A DNA stretch of 64,000 nt from Dryocosmus kuriphilus (taxonomy: Eukaryota > Arthropoda > Insecta > Hymenoptera > Cynipidae). Both the position numbers and the translations under genes were made by a program. This document shows, one piece after another, positions 43,201 through 55,560 of this stretch (position 1 is the first letter of the stretch; each line of letters opens with the position of its first letter). The stretch lies in contig CM076191.1 of the NCBI GenBank assembly GCA_038277395.1, positions 96,335,588 to 96,399,587 on the forward strand. Reading direction: 5' to 3'. The notes below the pieces were generated by a model that did no database searches, was not told where the DNA came from, and saw only the letters and a list, made by a program, of their open reading frames with translations.

Positions 43201-46200
43201 TGCCCGCAAAGCGGGCAGAGTTTTTAGTTTTAAAATATTCATAATGTACCTGTTTTCTGCACGTTTCTGTTTATGTTTACATATGCTTACATTTTCAAAG
43301 AAAACCGTGCACATAAGCCAAAAGCCAAAGAAGCAGGGAGGGAGGGAAAATCATGCTTTGAAATGAAAACTGGTTAATTGAAAACATCATAACTATGCCA
43401 TAAATTCATATAAGTTTGTTGTGAAATAACATTTTCCACGTCATGACCTAGACGATAGTCTTGCTGTGATTGGTAAGCTCGAAGTCGCCACCACGAGCTC
43501 AGTCTCATGGCAGCGTTCCAAACAATAAAACACTCGTACTTCATGAACGGCTAGTTCAATTCAAGTAAAACTTTACAGAAAACTTCTACAGCTTCTAAGA
43601 AACATCCCATCCGCTGGAAGGTTTTTGATTGCTTAAACTTACATTGATAGATTTTGCGCTTGAAGTTATTTAAATGATACTTCTGCACTTACCCAGTAAA
43701 AAATCAGTAACTTCTTCATGACAAAAAAGGTAAACTTCAATTACTCCACAAGCTAAAATATAATTTTAGACAGATTTTCTAAAAATTTCAACGAAAACCT
43801 TGAAACAGTTTGTTATTTAGAGCGAGTTAAAGTTAGAAAAGACGAAAATTTTGCGCTGCGTAAAAATCTTGTGTTTTCTAACTATTTAAAAAAAAAGATG
43901 CGCAATCCAATTTCCTATAAGAGTTGTGTTTAAAAAATTAACTTTCACACTCCTCGAAAAATATTTTATATCTCGTTCTACGATGGGGTGTGTGAATTCT
44001 GCTATAAATGCGGTAAACGAATGGATGAGGTAAAGCACTAGCATAATGCGTAATCAATAAAGCAAGATAGAAAAATTCACATAAACACAACCAACACAAG
44101 AAAGAATAGGGATCAAGGGTAAGAAGAAATTTTCTTGGCCATAATCTACGCATCAGCCACCCCCTAACGGGAACGCACCACGGGGAAGGCAGAGAAGTTA
44201 CCACAGGTCTTTCTAAACCGTGCATGGAGAAAATGAAACGAAGGATTCTTATTGCAATCGCACTTCGCCCGAACTTTCACAACAAAATTACAACCATATA
44301 ATCAACATAAGTCTATATTGTATGCATATCAATGGAAAGCATAATTCTTTATCTTTATTACCCGTTTTCAAATAAGTATTATCTTAAATACATTGTTAGA
44401 AATTCTGTTTTAAAAATCGCGTGTAAAAAAATAGTAAAGTTTTGTATGTGCATAAGCCATAGGGAAGGCGATATTTTCAGATAAGTATCCTTGGCGGTTC
44501 GCCGTCTTATTCGGCGGCGAGGCCCGCTCGGGCCTACTGATAATTATGAAGTATCACTTATTTTCAGAGACATTCAGTCAGTGCACATTCGAATGGCTGC
44601 CGGGAGTGCACGTGCCGAAACAAACTCCACATATATCTGTTTGCATCGCAAACATCCGAATGTTTAGAATTTCAATACCCGAATTTTTATTAATGTAAAT
44701 TTCTATAAAATAAAACTTGGGTGCTAATTTTGTGAATTTTTGCTTGATATAAGATGAATATGAAGTTTCGTTACCTAGAGATTCTAAATTATTATTTTTT
44801 CACTTTTCATGTGATAACGATATTTTTAAAAATAGAATTCAAGAAAAATGCTGTTTTTAATATCTGAAATACAAAGGGCGTTTAATTTGCATTATTTACA
44901 TTTAAAGGGTTGATGTCAAATCTCCAGTTAAAAATAATAAATTTTTTTGACTGTTTCCCTAAGCGGAGAATCAAATCATTAACTACTGAATGGATCCCAG
45001 AAAAAATTACGTGGTAGATTAAAAAATCGAATTTCTCATCCAAAAATTAGTCTAACCTATGGATGGAAATCCGAAATTCCAGTAATATACACAATTCTGA
45101 AGACCTCAAAACGATTCAAAGACAAGTGAATGGATTTTTGTTTCCTGGGTATATACAGTAAAATTTTTTGCGGGTTGCATGCAGTCCAGTGCTGCAGTTA
45201 CTTTGTCATACAAAGCACAGTGGGCCAGGAACTAGATATAAAGGGGCTTTTGTGGTCGCTAATTTCGAATTTGACGTTGAAAGTCATAAATGAAAAATGA
45301 CAGATCCAATATGGCGGTCAAACTTGCAAAATTTTGACATATTTTTCTGAAACTTGGTATAAAGGAGATTTTGTGGTAGCCGATTTATAATTTGACACCA
45401 AAGGAAAAATATGAAGTGGCGGATCCAATATGGCGCCAGGAGATAACTCCAAATTGACAAGTATTTTCTTTATAAATTATGTGCCTGTCAATAGCCTACA
45501 AAACTTAATATGGATGTAGTTTACACGGTTTACCAATTAGGTTGAAGTTTATGACGTCTAGTCTGACGAATTTTTGTCTTCATAGTTTGTTTAATGCATG
45601 AAACGTATACAAAATCGTTTTAAAAACACTTCCTGTACCCTTTTTAAAGATATACGCCATAAACAAGAACTTGAAAACACGAAAAAACTTTCTTTTTTTT
45701 TTAATATTAATTTCTTTACAAAATACAACAGGCCTTCGTTAGGGTCTTCGGCTATCAAAAGCTACTGTCCCACGGTATTAGAAAAAAAACTAACCTTTTT
45801 TTTGGCTTTCGCAGTCATGTGGGACGTGACAGTATTTTCCAATGCCAATCTACCTTCCTGAATATATAATTTTAACTCTCGTTTTTATTAAAAATTCTAT
45901 CAAATTTTGAGTTTTTAAATTTTTACCTTTTTTTTTTTGAAATCCACATTTAACTTTTCCTTTGATGATACTGGCCACACTTCAGGACGTGATAAAAATA
46001 CTCAGATTTCAAGTCTGCTTCAGACATACATATATATATATATATATATAATTAATTCCCTATATGTGAAGTTTTTCGCTGAATGCGAGTTTAGTTTTGC
46101 TAAGATGATATGAATATTCAGTTTTTTTTTAATATGTCAAAATTAAATGCTAAGTATGTTTAAAAAATGTCTTGTTTGACATGATTTGTAGTTCAAAGGA

Positions 46201-47095
46201 GTCTTTCAATTGGACTGTCGTTCAACATTCTTAGAAATTTCTTCCAAACTTCTTAGTCTGTTGTGAGTTTTCTTAGAATATTTTGATAAATATAATTTTT
46301 TAAATTTGTAATGCTATTTTGAAGATACCCAATTTGAAAAAGAGCATTTTGAAATAAGTGTTTTTTTTCACCTGTTAAACATTTCTTGTATCTATTCAGC
46401 ACTAAAATACGTGGGTTGCTATTTTTTTTTAATTGAGAATAATAGATTTAAGAAAATCTATCTCTATGAATTTACCAGAACGTACCTATTAGTATTTAAT
46501 TTTCTTATCATAACATAAATGCAAATTTTCGGACGACTTTATAATCGCTCAAAACTTTCTACAATATTTCTGTTTCAAAATAACATCACTTTTAATGACA
46601 TGAATCTAAATACACCAAAAAGTAAATAATCTAATAAATTTATTTAATTTATCACTCGCAGATTAAATGTTATCCTTTAACATAAAAAATATTATTTAAA
46701 TGTAGAAAACAAGTTGTTGAATGATTGGTCAATTGTATCGTTAACATGGTAACAGGGATAATAATAAAGTTTCGATGATACGCTTGCTCAGGAGGCACCA
46801 TGTAAAGGCAGACAAAATCACCTCCCAGCCTGTAAAGTATGAATATAAAGTGTAATTATGAAACTAAATAAAATGCTATTCTAGAGAAAGCAGAAAGTTA
46901 AATTTTGAGGACGGAATCTTTTCAAGTTTTTTTTATGCGCGGCTTTCGACATGAAATTTATTTTACAGGAAATATTATTTTTGACATTTCATGATTAAAT
47001 AGAATTTTTTGTATTTTTGTGTAAGGAGTCTTTTCACATGAAATATATAACTCTGTTATATCCCGATTTTACATTTTTAAAATCTCGCCATAAAC
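43201..47095. other. Gene-poor stretch
   Basis: I see no supported gene. A repeat with a period near 121 bp lies at 45236-45440 (GGATCCAATATGGCG motif, possibly related to the satellite at 15.4 kb). A TA microsatellite lies at about 46027-46050. A GC-rich patch with a short palindrome (GGCCCGCTCGGGCC) lies at 44490-44540. Confidence 0.5.
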
Positions 47096-50000
47096 TGTCA
47101 CGTCCCGAGTTAAAGCGAGGGTAGAGTGGAAACAAGAAATAAGAGAGGCTTGTGTCGCTGATTATTGTCGGGTTGGTAAGCCCTGACCAATTATTTGTGT
47201 GGGACGTTATCACTTGTCAACCCCATGTGGATCGTGTAAGAGTAAATATGAAAGGTTCACAGAGATATAGAGTACAATATGTTTATTATAAGAATAGTAA
47301 TACAAGAATACAGGTATACACAGTTATAAAGTTATTGCTTAAAATTTACCTTTTGATTAAAAAGGCGAGAGAGAGAGAGAGAATGGTTCGTCGCTTGCGT
47401 CTCTATTCCAAATTTTCGACGACGAGAACAATTTACAGAGGTAGTTTGGTTGTCACTTGTGTCTGTATCCCAAATTGTCAACGACAAGAACAATTTACAG
47501 ACGTAGGTTTTGATGTTGACCAATTGCAGGGGGTCAAAACGTATTGATCTTGATAGCCACCGGCCAATCGAGCGATACACGAAACTTAAGAAGATATCGA
47601 ATCCACTCGTGAGTTCTTTACCGGACGTATAACACTGCGGACTTTATCCGATCGAGACTCTACTTTGATCCTTAGCCGAAATCAAAGGGACTTAGTTCAC
47701 GATTGAAGTTACTTAACTGATTTCAGAGGACTACTTTCACAAAGTGAAATACTGAGTAGGTAACTACTTCCACTTGTTACTTGATGTTATTTAACTGATC
47801 TCAAAATACGACATATACAATATAACTGTTACGAATCATCAACTATTACGTTAGAATGTCAAATACAGCTTTAATTTGTTCGCCGGAGCTTCCAAACTGC
47901 CAGTCAGGAGAGTATCCTGTCTGTTTATTTTATTTTTTGTTTTTGTGGGGATCGTCTTTGTAACCACTCCTCCGTTAGGGAAGTGCCTAACCTCGATGTA
48001 TGAAAATAGTACGTTGATTCTAAGTCCGGGAAAGAAGGTCTCAAATTAAGCAATGTGGTTACTTTGACAAAGGACAAGAATGAAGTTTATTAAAAAAATT
48101 AAAGATCCTTAACACCTACCGTGCACCATCTTAAATAGGAGTGCCGGGCACGAACATAAAACCTACGTTGGAACATAAAGTAAACTAAACAAGAATACAA
48201 TGTAAACGGAGCTGACCCCTTAGCTTCTACGAGAGAGAGAGAGAGAGAGACCGCATAGTATGAATTGCATGACCTACGTACGTTCAACCTTGGTTGCTGT
48301 TAATGACGCCGCGCTGGTGCACTCCCCGCACTTCTCCTACCCGTGAGTTGTCACCCGAATTCACAATTATCCCGTGTCGTTTACCGTGTCCTTTTTTTTA
48401 CCGTCCTTTTGGTATTTTACAAATACCCCCTGGGCCGTTTTTACTAAATTTGCGTTTTATTTTATTAATTTCACGTCGACAAAAAAAACCTCGGGGAATT
48501 GAACACTGTAATGTCACTCGGCACATCCAGGTGACAACCGCGACTCTGGGAAGCGCGAGTAAAAAAAATACGACGGAGCATGGGCACTACGTACCCGAAT
48601 TTACCGGGCTACGAGCACGGGCTAGGTGCTGGCGGTGAATGCTGGTGAAACAAGTGGTTGATTAGCCTCGTCGTCTCAGGTATGGATGAGTTGGGGTAGG
48701 GTTTTTTTGCTGATTTCGCACCTCAAGCGTGAGAACTCCGCACCGGCCGGATGCCGTCCGCGTGAACACTGATTGCTGATTTTTGGAAATTATTGCAAGT
48801 TAGAACTTTTGAAGGAACGTGCACTGTTGCTATGCGGTTCAATTAAAGTACTTAGTTAATTTTCTGAATCACAATCTCCTACCAAAGAAGTAATTTAAGT
48901 TCTTAGATTTAAATTTGCATCTCTTGTTTATAATAATTGTTAGGAAGAATTTACTTCCTATTATTAATTTATTGTTGTTTTAGTTTAGTTTATTGAAATA
49001 GAAATCTCATCAATCAACAGCAATCAATAATTTCATTAATCCATCTTATTATTTATGAGTAATAATTTACTGATTAATGCAATGAGAATTCAGTACGAGT
49101 ATTGGCCTGAAATTAATTATTGACGTTCGTCAATAATTAAATGAGCCGTAATTACCCTGGAGTAATAAATATCTGGGTATATTTATTAACAGACCTATGG
49201 ATGAATGTTAGTTTCGGTTATTAAGCTATTGATTGATGAAGGGATGGTAAACCTAAATAGATCTACTAGATATTGATCGAGTGTAGTTTCGATATTGATC
49301 CCTTCAATTGGTATTCGAATATAATCAATGATCATAGAGATCCTAGTTTTTACTGAATATTGCTCAAAATTAATATATATCTAGCTGTTGAGGTTCAGGG
49401 ATGATTTCTGATGGAAGTTGTTACGTATTATAAATAAATTATTGTTAATTTAGCGTTTCTTAATCAGGTTTGGATTCGTCAGTCTCAAGCTAGCAGAAAC
49501 AATGAGAGGTAGCATGTTTCTTAATTCTTTGCTCACTTTTTACTAATAAGTAAATTGGATGTTGTTAACAATTAACGGTGAACTTATTCGTTAATTATTT
49601 TTTTATCAATAATAAGTCGAGTTCCTGAGATCAGTGTGCAGTTTTGGTTCATCCATATGTTATAGATAATTTATTCGTTAGTTGGAATCATCTAGGTTAC
49701 TATTATGAATACCAGTTGAATTCAACCAATTGATTAAATTATTTCATCTGATATTGTCTAATTATTAATGTTAAAAGTTTTAGCTAGCGTTTAAGAATAA
49801 TTTTAAACATATTCAATAATTTTTGAATTTCGAGATTTGGATAGTCCACGTAAAGTTAAAAGAACTACCTATACAGCTTTTTGACTTTAAATAATAATTA
49901 GATTTATTATTTAACTTTTAGTGGTCTCGTGGACTGCTACAAGTAGCCGGAAGGCATGGTAAAAAAGAGGTGCACGCTTGAAGTGTTACTCTGCATGCGG

Positions 50001-50229
50001 GAGGTATTGACAATAGTCGGTGGTCCCGCCCACTATACTGTAACTTTGATTTATCTCTTTCCTCCTCTTCCGCTCATGTACGCCCGCGCTAGCGATGATG
50101 AATGTGAGTGACATGGGAGTGTCCACCATCTCGGCGATCGCATTTCTTATAGTTATGGCATATGATACTGTGAGAGTGACCGACCCGGAAATTTTAATTG
50201 CCCACTCTCAAAGGGACCAACGTAACAAA
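47096..50229 (-). repeat. Possible long LTR-like region left of the gypsy element
   Basis: Read on the minus strand, the stretch begins TGTTACGT (at 50229) just after a purine-rich sequence and ends ACGTGACA (at 47096). It therefore has short inverted ends, as LTRs do. It contains AATAAA on the minus strand near 47285, a doubled 60-bp unit at about 47387-47507 and GA microsatellites. Its length of 3.1 kb would be large for an LTR, and I could not find a matching copy on the right side. The call is weak. Confidence 0.25.
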
Positions 50230-50624
50230 CCCACCCTGGAGTTTCCAACGACCGTCCTCGGTTGGTACTAGTGGCCGATATCGTTGACCCTCCCATCTGA
50301 AGTTGTTCATCTAAGTAATATTACGTAATTATTATTACAGAGTCATACTCCCATGAGATAGGTTATTCCTTACACTATAATTGTTTTATATACTACAACA
50401 TACAGCATACGTTTCTCAGATCCTCTCTTACAAATAGAGAAAATAGTCATCCAGCATAACCCATTCACATTCCACTGACCACTAACAAATTTGAAAGGGA
50501 ATTTATTCCCTTTTCACAAGACGCAACACGTCACTGGCGTAGCCGAGATGTTGGTTCTATCAAGAGGATGTTTTAACACGGGGACGTCACGACATCTTGG
50601 TGTGGTGGGATCATAGGCACTAAT

Positions 50625-52498
50625 TTAGGCAGGTTGAAGAGCCTGTACTGATATTTGAATGCGTATTACTGACACAGGTTTACCAGCTGGAGAAGTAGCC
50701 TCTGAGTTATCTCTTAAACTGGGTAGAGATTCCTGTGGTTCTCCTGATGGCGCAGGAATAGTGAGACGGATTTGGGGTGATGATACCACATCTCTTGCTG
50801 ATCCGGGTGTGTCATTTAATGTTTGTTTTCGCTGTATACAAGCCCAGCATGTAGCTACGATGGTAGATAAATTAGTGCGACATAAATGCATCAGGAATAG
50901 TGAAGCCAGTAGCCCAAGACCTGCATAGGATCCATGTATGAGATTCGACTGGGTTGTTTGTGATTGCCGTTCTAAGCTGAAATCATGCAATTGTTGTTCC
51001 AATTGGTCCAATGTTTTTTCGCCTTCCTGGTATAGTGGGTCTTGTTGATCTACTAAAGATGTTACTGTTGTAGGGTGAATATCAGCCATTATTGAGTTGA
51101 TTTTAAGTAAATTTGTTGGATATTTTGGCCAAGTCCAAATGAGCGGGTGGTTCATAGATGATGATGGTGGACCCAGCAATAGGTTGCAGTCCGGGTAGCG
51201 TTACTGAATCTGTTCGCAGAATACATCCGGGTGAGATTCGAACCAATCCCAACCCATATAACTCTATTCTTACGGTAGCCAATTTGGCACAACGTATCTC
51301 AGCGTCTAATTTACTCAAGGCAGAATATATTCAACCGTTAAAGGATGGTATCACCTGCCAGAAAGGCAGACGGTCGTAGGACACTTGAATGTCGCATAAT
51401 TTGAAGGAGGTGAGAGTAGGGTGGAATAGAAGTTGGAGTTCACATGACGGTTGAGCCACTGCTTCGTAGATTGGAAATAATTCCTTGCACAGAGTATAGT
51501 CCTGGGTGTTCTTGCAATTTCTATGATTTTCCTGAGTTAGTAGCATATAAGTGCGCTTATTTTCCTCTACAGCTATATGCGCAAATTGTGACCGAACGTA
51601 TGCTCTCCCGGTGCCGTTACCCAAGATAGGCTGATTCACAGGTAGTGCATGTAATTTCTAGAGGGTATATTCAGTTTTATCTATTAACGGAATGTCCATT
51701 ATGACTTGAAGAGTGCCGTTTTTGGAAAAGATGGTGATTGTGGCCAGTTAAGATAACTCTTCCACACTGATATTAGGGCCTTATGTATGACATCTAGGAG
51801 CTGGTAGGCTGAGTGTAGATAGTTGTCTATTTCTCGTTCCATGAAATGTAGATTTTGAATTAAGGCTAGGTCTCATAATTTATTTGCTCACCGGATCTAA
51901 CTACCTGGTTTACTTGAGCTAGTGATGACAAGAATTTTGACTTAAGTCAGTTTTGTTGAGTCTCCATTTCCTTCGTGATTGCATGTGCATGCTCGAGCTA
52001 GAATCGCACCAAGTGGGTCTGTTGGCCCACTAGATGGGATAGGTTGGCTTGGGCCTGGTTGAGATCGTTGATCTTGGAATTCATAATCTAGCCATCGTCA
52101 TACGTAGGCAAACCTGTTACCAGACCAATCAATCCGCCAAGGAATCCCAAAATTGGTGTGGCTCTTCTTGCTCTCATTCCAAAAGGTAAGTTGGTGGGTA
52201 ACTTCCTGGTCGAGTGATGAGTTAGCTCTTCAAACTCCTGTTCGATGCTGTCCTCCAATCGAATGGCTGCTTCCAATTTAGGCTGCAACCCGTAATTGGC
52301 GATGATGTGGTTGCATTCCTGTTCCAACGTAGGTCGACAATATCCGGGTAATGTCTTTACCTTATTTTGGAGGCAACTTAAGGAGTTATAAAGCTTGCTA
52401 ACATGTAGGAACGTTGCAATGCGCCAATTAGATGCTTTTATCCACACCTGACCTTGATATTCGTAGTAAATCCCCGTGCTTGACTGGAACTGGAACTG
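50625..52498 (-). pseudogene. env: Endogenous retroviral env remnant (F-protein-like)
   Basis: The N-terminal part is fused to integrase (see below). A basic RARR motif that fits a protease cleavage site is followed by a hydrophobic Gly/Leu-rich stretch like a fusion peptide (around 52110-52170). After a stop at 52088 a heptad-repeat region and Cys-containing frames (51331-51639, 51103-51318) follow. The last frame (50625-51179) has a hydrophobic membrane segment around 50840-50890 and a cytoplasmic tail. At least three stops and several frame changes break it. The assignment to the baculovirus-F/errantivirus env type rests on domain order and is fairly secure. Confidence 0.65.
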
Positions 52499-53055
52499 GT
52501 GGCTTCGTTCGAGCGAGCCGTTGGTCTGGGGCCGATATCCCGAGGTGGTCAATTGCTTAACCCCGAATATCTTTTCCAGCTTTCTCATAACTTTTCCAAT
52601 AAAGCTTCCTCCACGGTCCGTAAGGATGCAGCGAGGAGCTCCATATTGGGCGAATAGATGTTTGGTAACGGCATGAGCCACGGTAGTTGTTTTTAAATCT
52701 GGGATGGGTACGGCGATACACAACTTGGAGAAATTGTCCTGCATGGTAAGAATATGTCTATTACCATGAGGCATAGTCGCAAGCTTTCCAACGGTGTCAA
52801 GGGAAACCCTATCAAAAACTCCTAACGGAGTGTCTGTCATAACCATGAGTTCGCGTGTACGAGAGGGTACTAGCTTGTTTTGGAGACAACTATTACACTC
52901 TCGGATATAATTAGTCACATCTTTTCGCATGCCCGGCCACATATACCTCTCTCGTAGACGCCGATACGTCTTAATCACGCCCTTGTGTCCGCTAAGAAGA
53001 CTGTCATGGTACTCGGAAATTAGTTGAGTACGAGATTCCTCCGGCGGGACTTCTA
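52499..53055 (-). pseudogene. Integrase, core present, C-terminal part deleted
   Basis: The frame carries the zinc-binding H..H and CNSCLQNK pairs. The catalytic core has Asp in VSLDTVGK, Asp in LTDRGGSF and Glu in GSLERSH, with 35 residues between the last two, as in retroviral integrases. After that Glu motif the reading frame passes without a stop into env sequence, so the integrase C-terminal domain and the normal pol-env junction have been lost by a deletion near 52490. A one-base shift near 53060 separates it from the upstream domain. Confidence 0.75.
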
Positions 53056-54436
53056 CTTTTCCATGACATCGTTATAGTGGGTGGGCCACCCCGGAATATG
53101 TCGGCTAGCAATTCAGCTAAACTATTTTGCGGTACGTTACCTAACAAGTCGCTTGAATGGGCTATACGACATGTTCCGTTTTGGTTTCGGTTTAGTGCTA
53201 GCTTTAGGTTTTTTAGTCCTTGTGTAACATCCCCCCAATCGATATCATCAAAATGATTTTTCTTGATGATGACAACCGAGTAAGTGTTGTACTTACTAGA
53301 GGGAGTTACCAATACTTGCCCTTTTTGAGGTCGCTTTTCCCACAAGTCTTGAGGGTTGACGCGATCAGTGGCCATCAATAGTTTAAAAATCGGAGTTGTT
53401 GGCTCGCAATCCTCTGCAATGAAGTGAGCGTAGTGATCTCGTCGATATGTTAGAGGCTCCGTCCACTCATGAACAATGCAAGAAGGTGGTGAACTAGACA
53501 CTTCCAGTTTTGAGGGTACTGGCGGTGTGGTTTGTTCCATTTCTTCTTCTGATGAGGAAGTTGACGGATCAATGTAACGCATTTCTACTTGTAGAGGTGC
53601 TCTAACTAGAGTGGACACTGGGGTGAAATCACAAGGATTAGATTTTTTCATGGATTCATCTTTAGCAGGTATGTTCCTCCAATTCCTTTTAGGCATATCC
53701 ACTCTTGGTTTAGCCAGAGGGTCGACTAATTGTTCGCCCGCCGTCTCTGGTGTGGAGCGGGTGAATGGAGTATGTTCCATTAGAGGAGTCTGGAGTAGGG
53801 ACCGTCTTGATGGTTGCTGTCCTATGATGGGAGAACCCATCAACACTGGCGTATCTTTGAAGCGTACGCTGCTCTGGCGACGGTTCTTCTCAGTTTCAAA
53901 CGGTACGCGCTCTTCTCTATCTTCTGAGGGCTCTAGGCTGGATCCCTTTTGATCAGGCCTGCTGCGTTGCTGAAGCTGATCTTGAAATTCTGCCAAAAAC
54001 TTAGTGACCCTTTCAGGAAGATGATCATCAAATCCGGTACAAGGATCCATGTGTTTCAACTGGAGCAAAAGTTCCTGGTCTTGTTCCCCTTTGGAAACTG
54101 CTGTGATTTCAATTTGGGCCTCATCAAGGGTAGTTGGTTTATCCAACCCTTCCTTGTCCCAAAAATATGATTGATGATCGGCCATAGATTGATCGAACTC
54201 AGCTATAGACTTTCGTACGTCGGCTCCTAATGTGGCCACACACGAGGTTTCCCTTGGTTTTTCGTCATTGTCCTCTTCATGCCTGCTGTCGCTGTCCTCA
54301 CTGCTAGTGCAATTTGGACTAACATCCACAATACTTACGAGTGGGTTTTCTCTAAATTGCTCCTGTTTACTTTTTTGAAAATTGCTAGTTTCAGGCGCAC
54401 TAGCGTTCTTATGAGTTCGCGTGATCCCTTAACGAG
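53004..54436 (-). pseudogene. Linker plus macro-like domain inside pol
   Basis: This open stretch of about 470 codons runs from the stop after the second RNase H to the start of integrase. The first 285 residues are polar, acidic and Pro/Ser-rich (a likely disordered linker). The end (about 53067-53462) resembles the OARD1/TARG1 type of macro domain in order and spacing: YAHFIAEDC, then KGQVLVT, YNTYSVVIIKKNHFDD, VTQGLKNLKLAL, LAELLADIF and a final beta strand. The Gly-rich loops that bind ADP-ribose are not conserved (EPTTPI and SDLLGN stand in their places), so binding may be lost. The resemblance is from memory and should be tested by structure prediction. Confidence 0.5.
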
Positions 54437-54840
54437 CTAGCTGATCAGCAGCCTCATTACCTACATGATGCCAAGTCACCTCTAGAGGCGCCAAGGTTTC
54501 ACGTAGCTTTTTGAATTCAGTTTTGTTGATAACGGGCTTTCCTTCAGCCGTTTTCCAACCGTTGGTCTCCCACGTAGGCATCCACTTGGTATAACTATCT
54601 ATCAGGAATTTCGAATCCGTAAAGATGCTCAGTTTGGTTATTCCGTTTTCGAGTGCTTTTTGGGCAACGGCAGTTGCAGCTTGGATTTCCGCAGAATTAT
54701 TTGTTTGGCGACCCTGGGCCGGCTTTGATATATTCCAAGGATGATCCTGGCCAAACCAGACTCCGATTCCTCCTTCTGGCTCTCCCTCATCGTTATGGGC
54801 GCATGCGTCATCTATTTATACCTCCGTTGGCTTATTCCAA
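54437..54840 (-). pseudogene. Second RNase H domain, cellular RNase HI type
   Basis: After TEV and one in-frame stop comes IDDACAHND, then GGIGVWFGQDHPWNIS, GRQTNNSAEIQAATAVAQKA, LSIFTDSKFLIDSYTKW, ETNGWKTAEGKPVINKTEF and GNEAADQLAR. The carboxylates expected for RNase HI (D, E, D, D) are all recognisable. The basic-protrusion WxxNGWKT motif is that of cellular RNase HI, unlike the pol-type RNase H found upstream in this element. The GHSG loop before GNEAAD is missing, a deletion of about seven residues. A stop follows LAR. It was probably acquired as an extra domain. Confidence 0.8.
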
Positions 54841-55560
54841 AGCGTAGGAAACCACGGATTAGGTAGTTCAGGCGGTGCACTTTTTGGTGCTACCTTTTTA
54901 ACCGGGGGTACCAGGGTCGGCTCGACGCTTGGTAGTAAGCTATGATCCCTTCTGAAAACTAGGGGATCAGAATCATCACTGTCCTCTGAGGATGCATCCT
55001 CAGACGACGAAATGTTTTGGCCTGATATAAGCTTTGCGGATCCTTCCTTCATACGGGGTCGCGGCCGGAGTCGGCTGGCGATACTGCTCTGATCCAGGGT
55101 AGGATCCTTGTAATATGCCGGTGGCTTGTAACTTTCGTCAGATTCCTCGACTTCCATAGTCCCTGGTAATCGTGATCGGCGTTGCGGTATGAACTTCTTG
55201 CGCAAATTTGGCAATGACTGAATTCTGGATACTTTTCTTCAGAATAGACTTCTTTATTGCAGGCCTTCCTCGTCTTGATCCTAGTAACGGCACCTGGGTC
55301 GTAGAAGCTCTGGCACCGGTTGACAGTACGGGCTTGGGAAGTGATCCGGTAATGATAGGTTTGTCTTCCTTTCGTAAATCTGGCGCAGCCGACGGCCCTA
55401 TTATTTGATCCGTTGTAGATCTGGGTTCTGTCCGTGATTTGCTACCTGTGGAGTCCCTATTGTCCTTACTACTCTTGGTCGGTTTAGTCTGTAATGGCAA
55501 GGCTCGATACTGATCGTGGCGTGATTTCCGTTCCTGCCTTGATGCATATTCTTCACCCTA
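54841..55560 (-). pseudogene. Acidic and basic linker region of pol
   Basis: Two overlapping minus frames (55138-55500 and 54816-55214) encode Ser/Lys/Pro-rich and then Asp/Ser-rich low-complexity sequence, for example SSSEDASSEDSDDSDP. The second runs in frame into the second RNase H. No fold is recognised. It probably tethers the extra domains to the polymerase part. Confidence 0.5.

Noticed and set aside
43938..44225. 95-codon minus-strand frame
   Set aside because: It has no recognisable motif, mixed composition and no splice or promoter support.
45598..45861. 87-codon plus-strand frame
   Set aside because: It is AT-rich, Lys/Asn/Phe-dominated chance reading without motif.
46735..46770. 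A CAGGGATAATA stretch resembling a homing-endonuclease site
   Set aside because: It matches only part of the known I-SceI site and has no endonuclease gene nearby.
47152..47547. 131-codon plus-strand frame
   Set aside because: It passes through a GA microsatellite and a doubled 60-bp unit in a region that looks like LTR, so it is probably chance.
53611..54170. Plus-strand frames across the pol region
   Set aside because: They are antisense shadows of the minus-strand retroelement frames.
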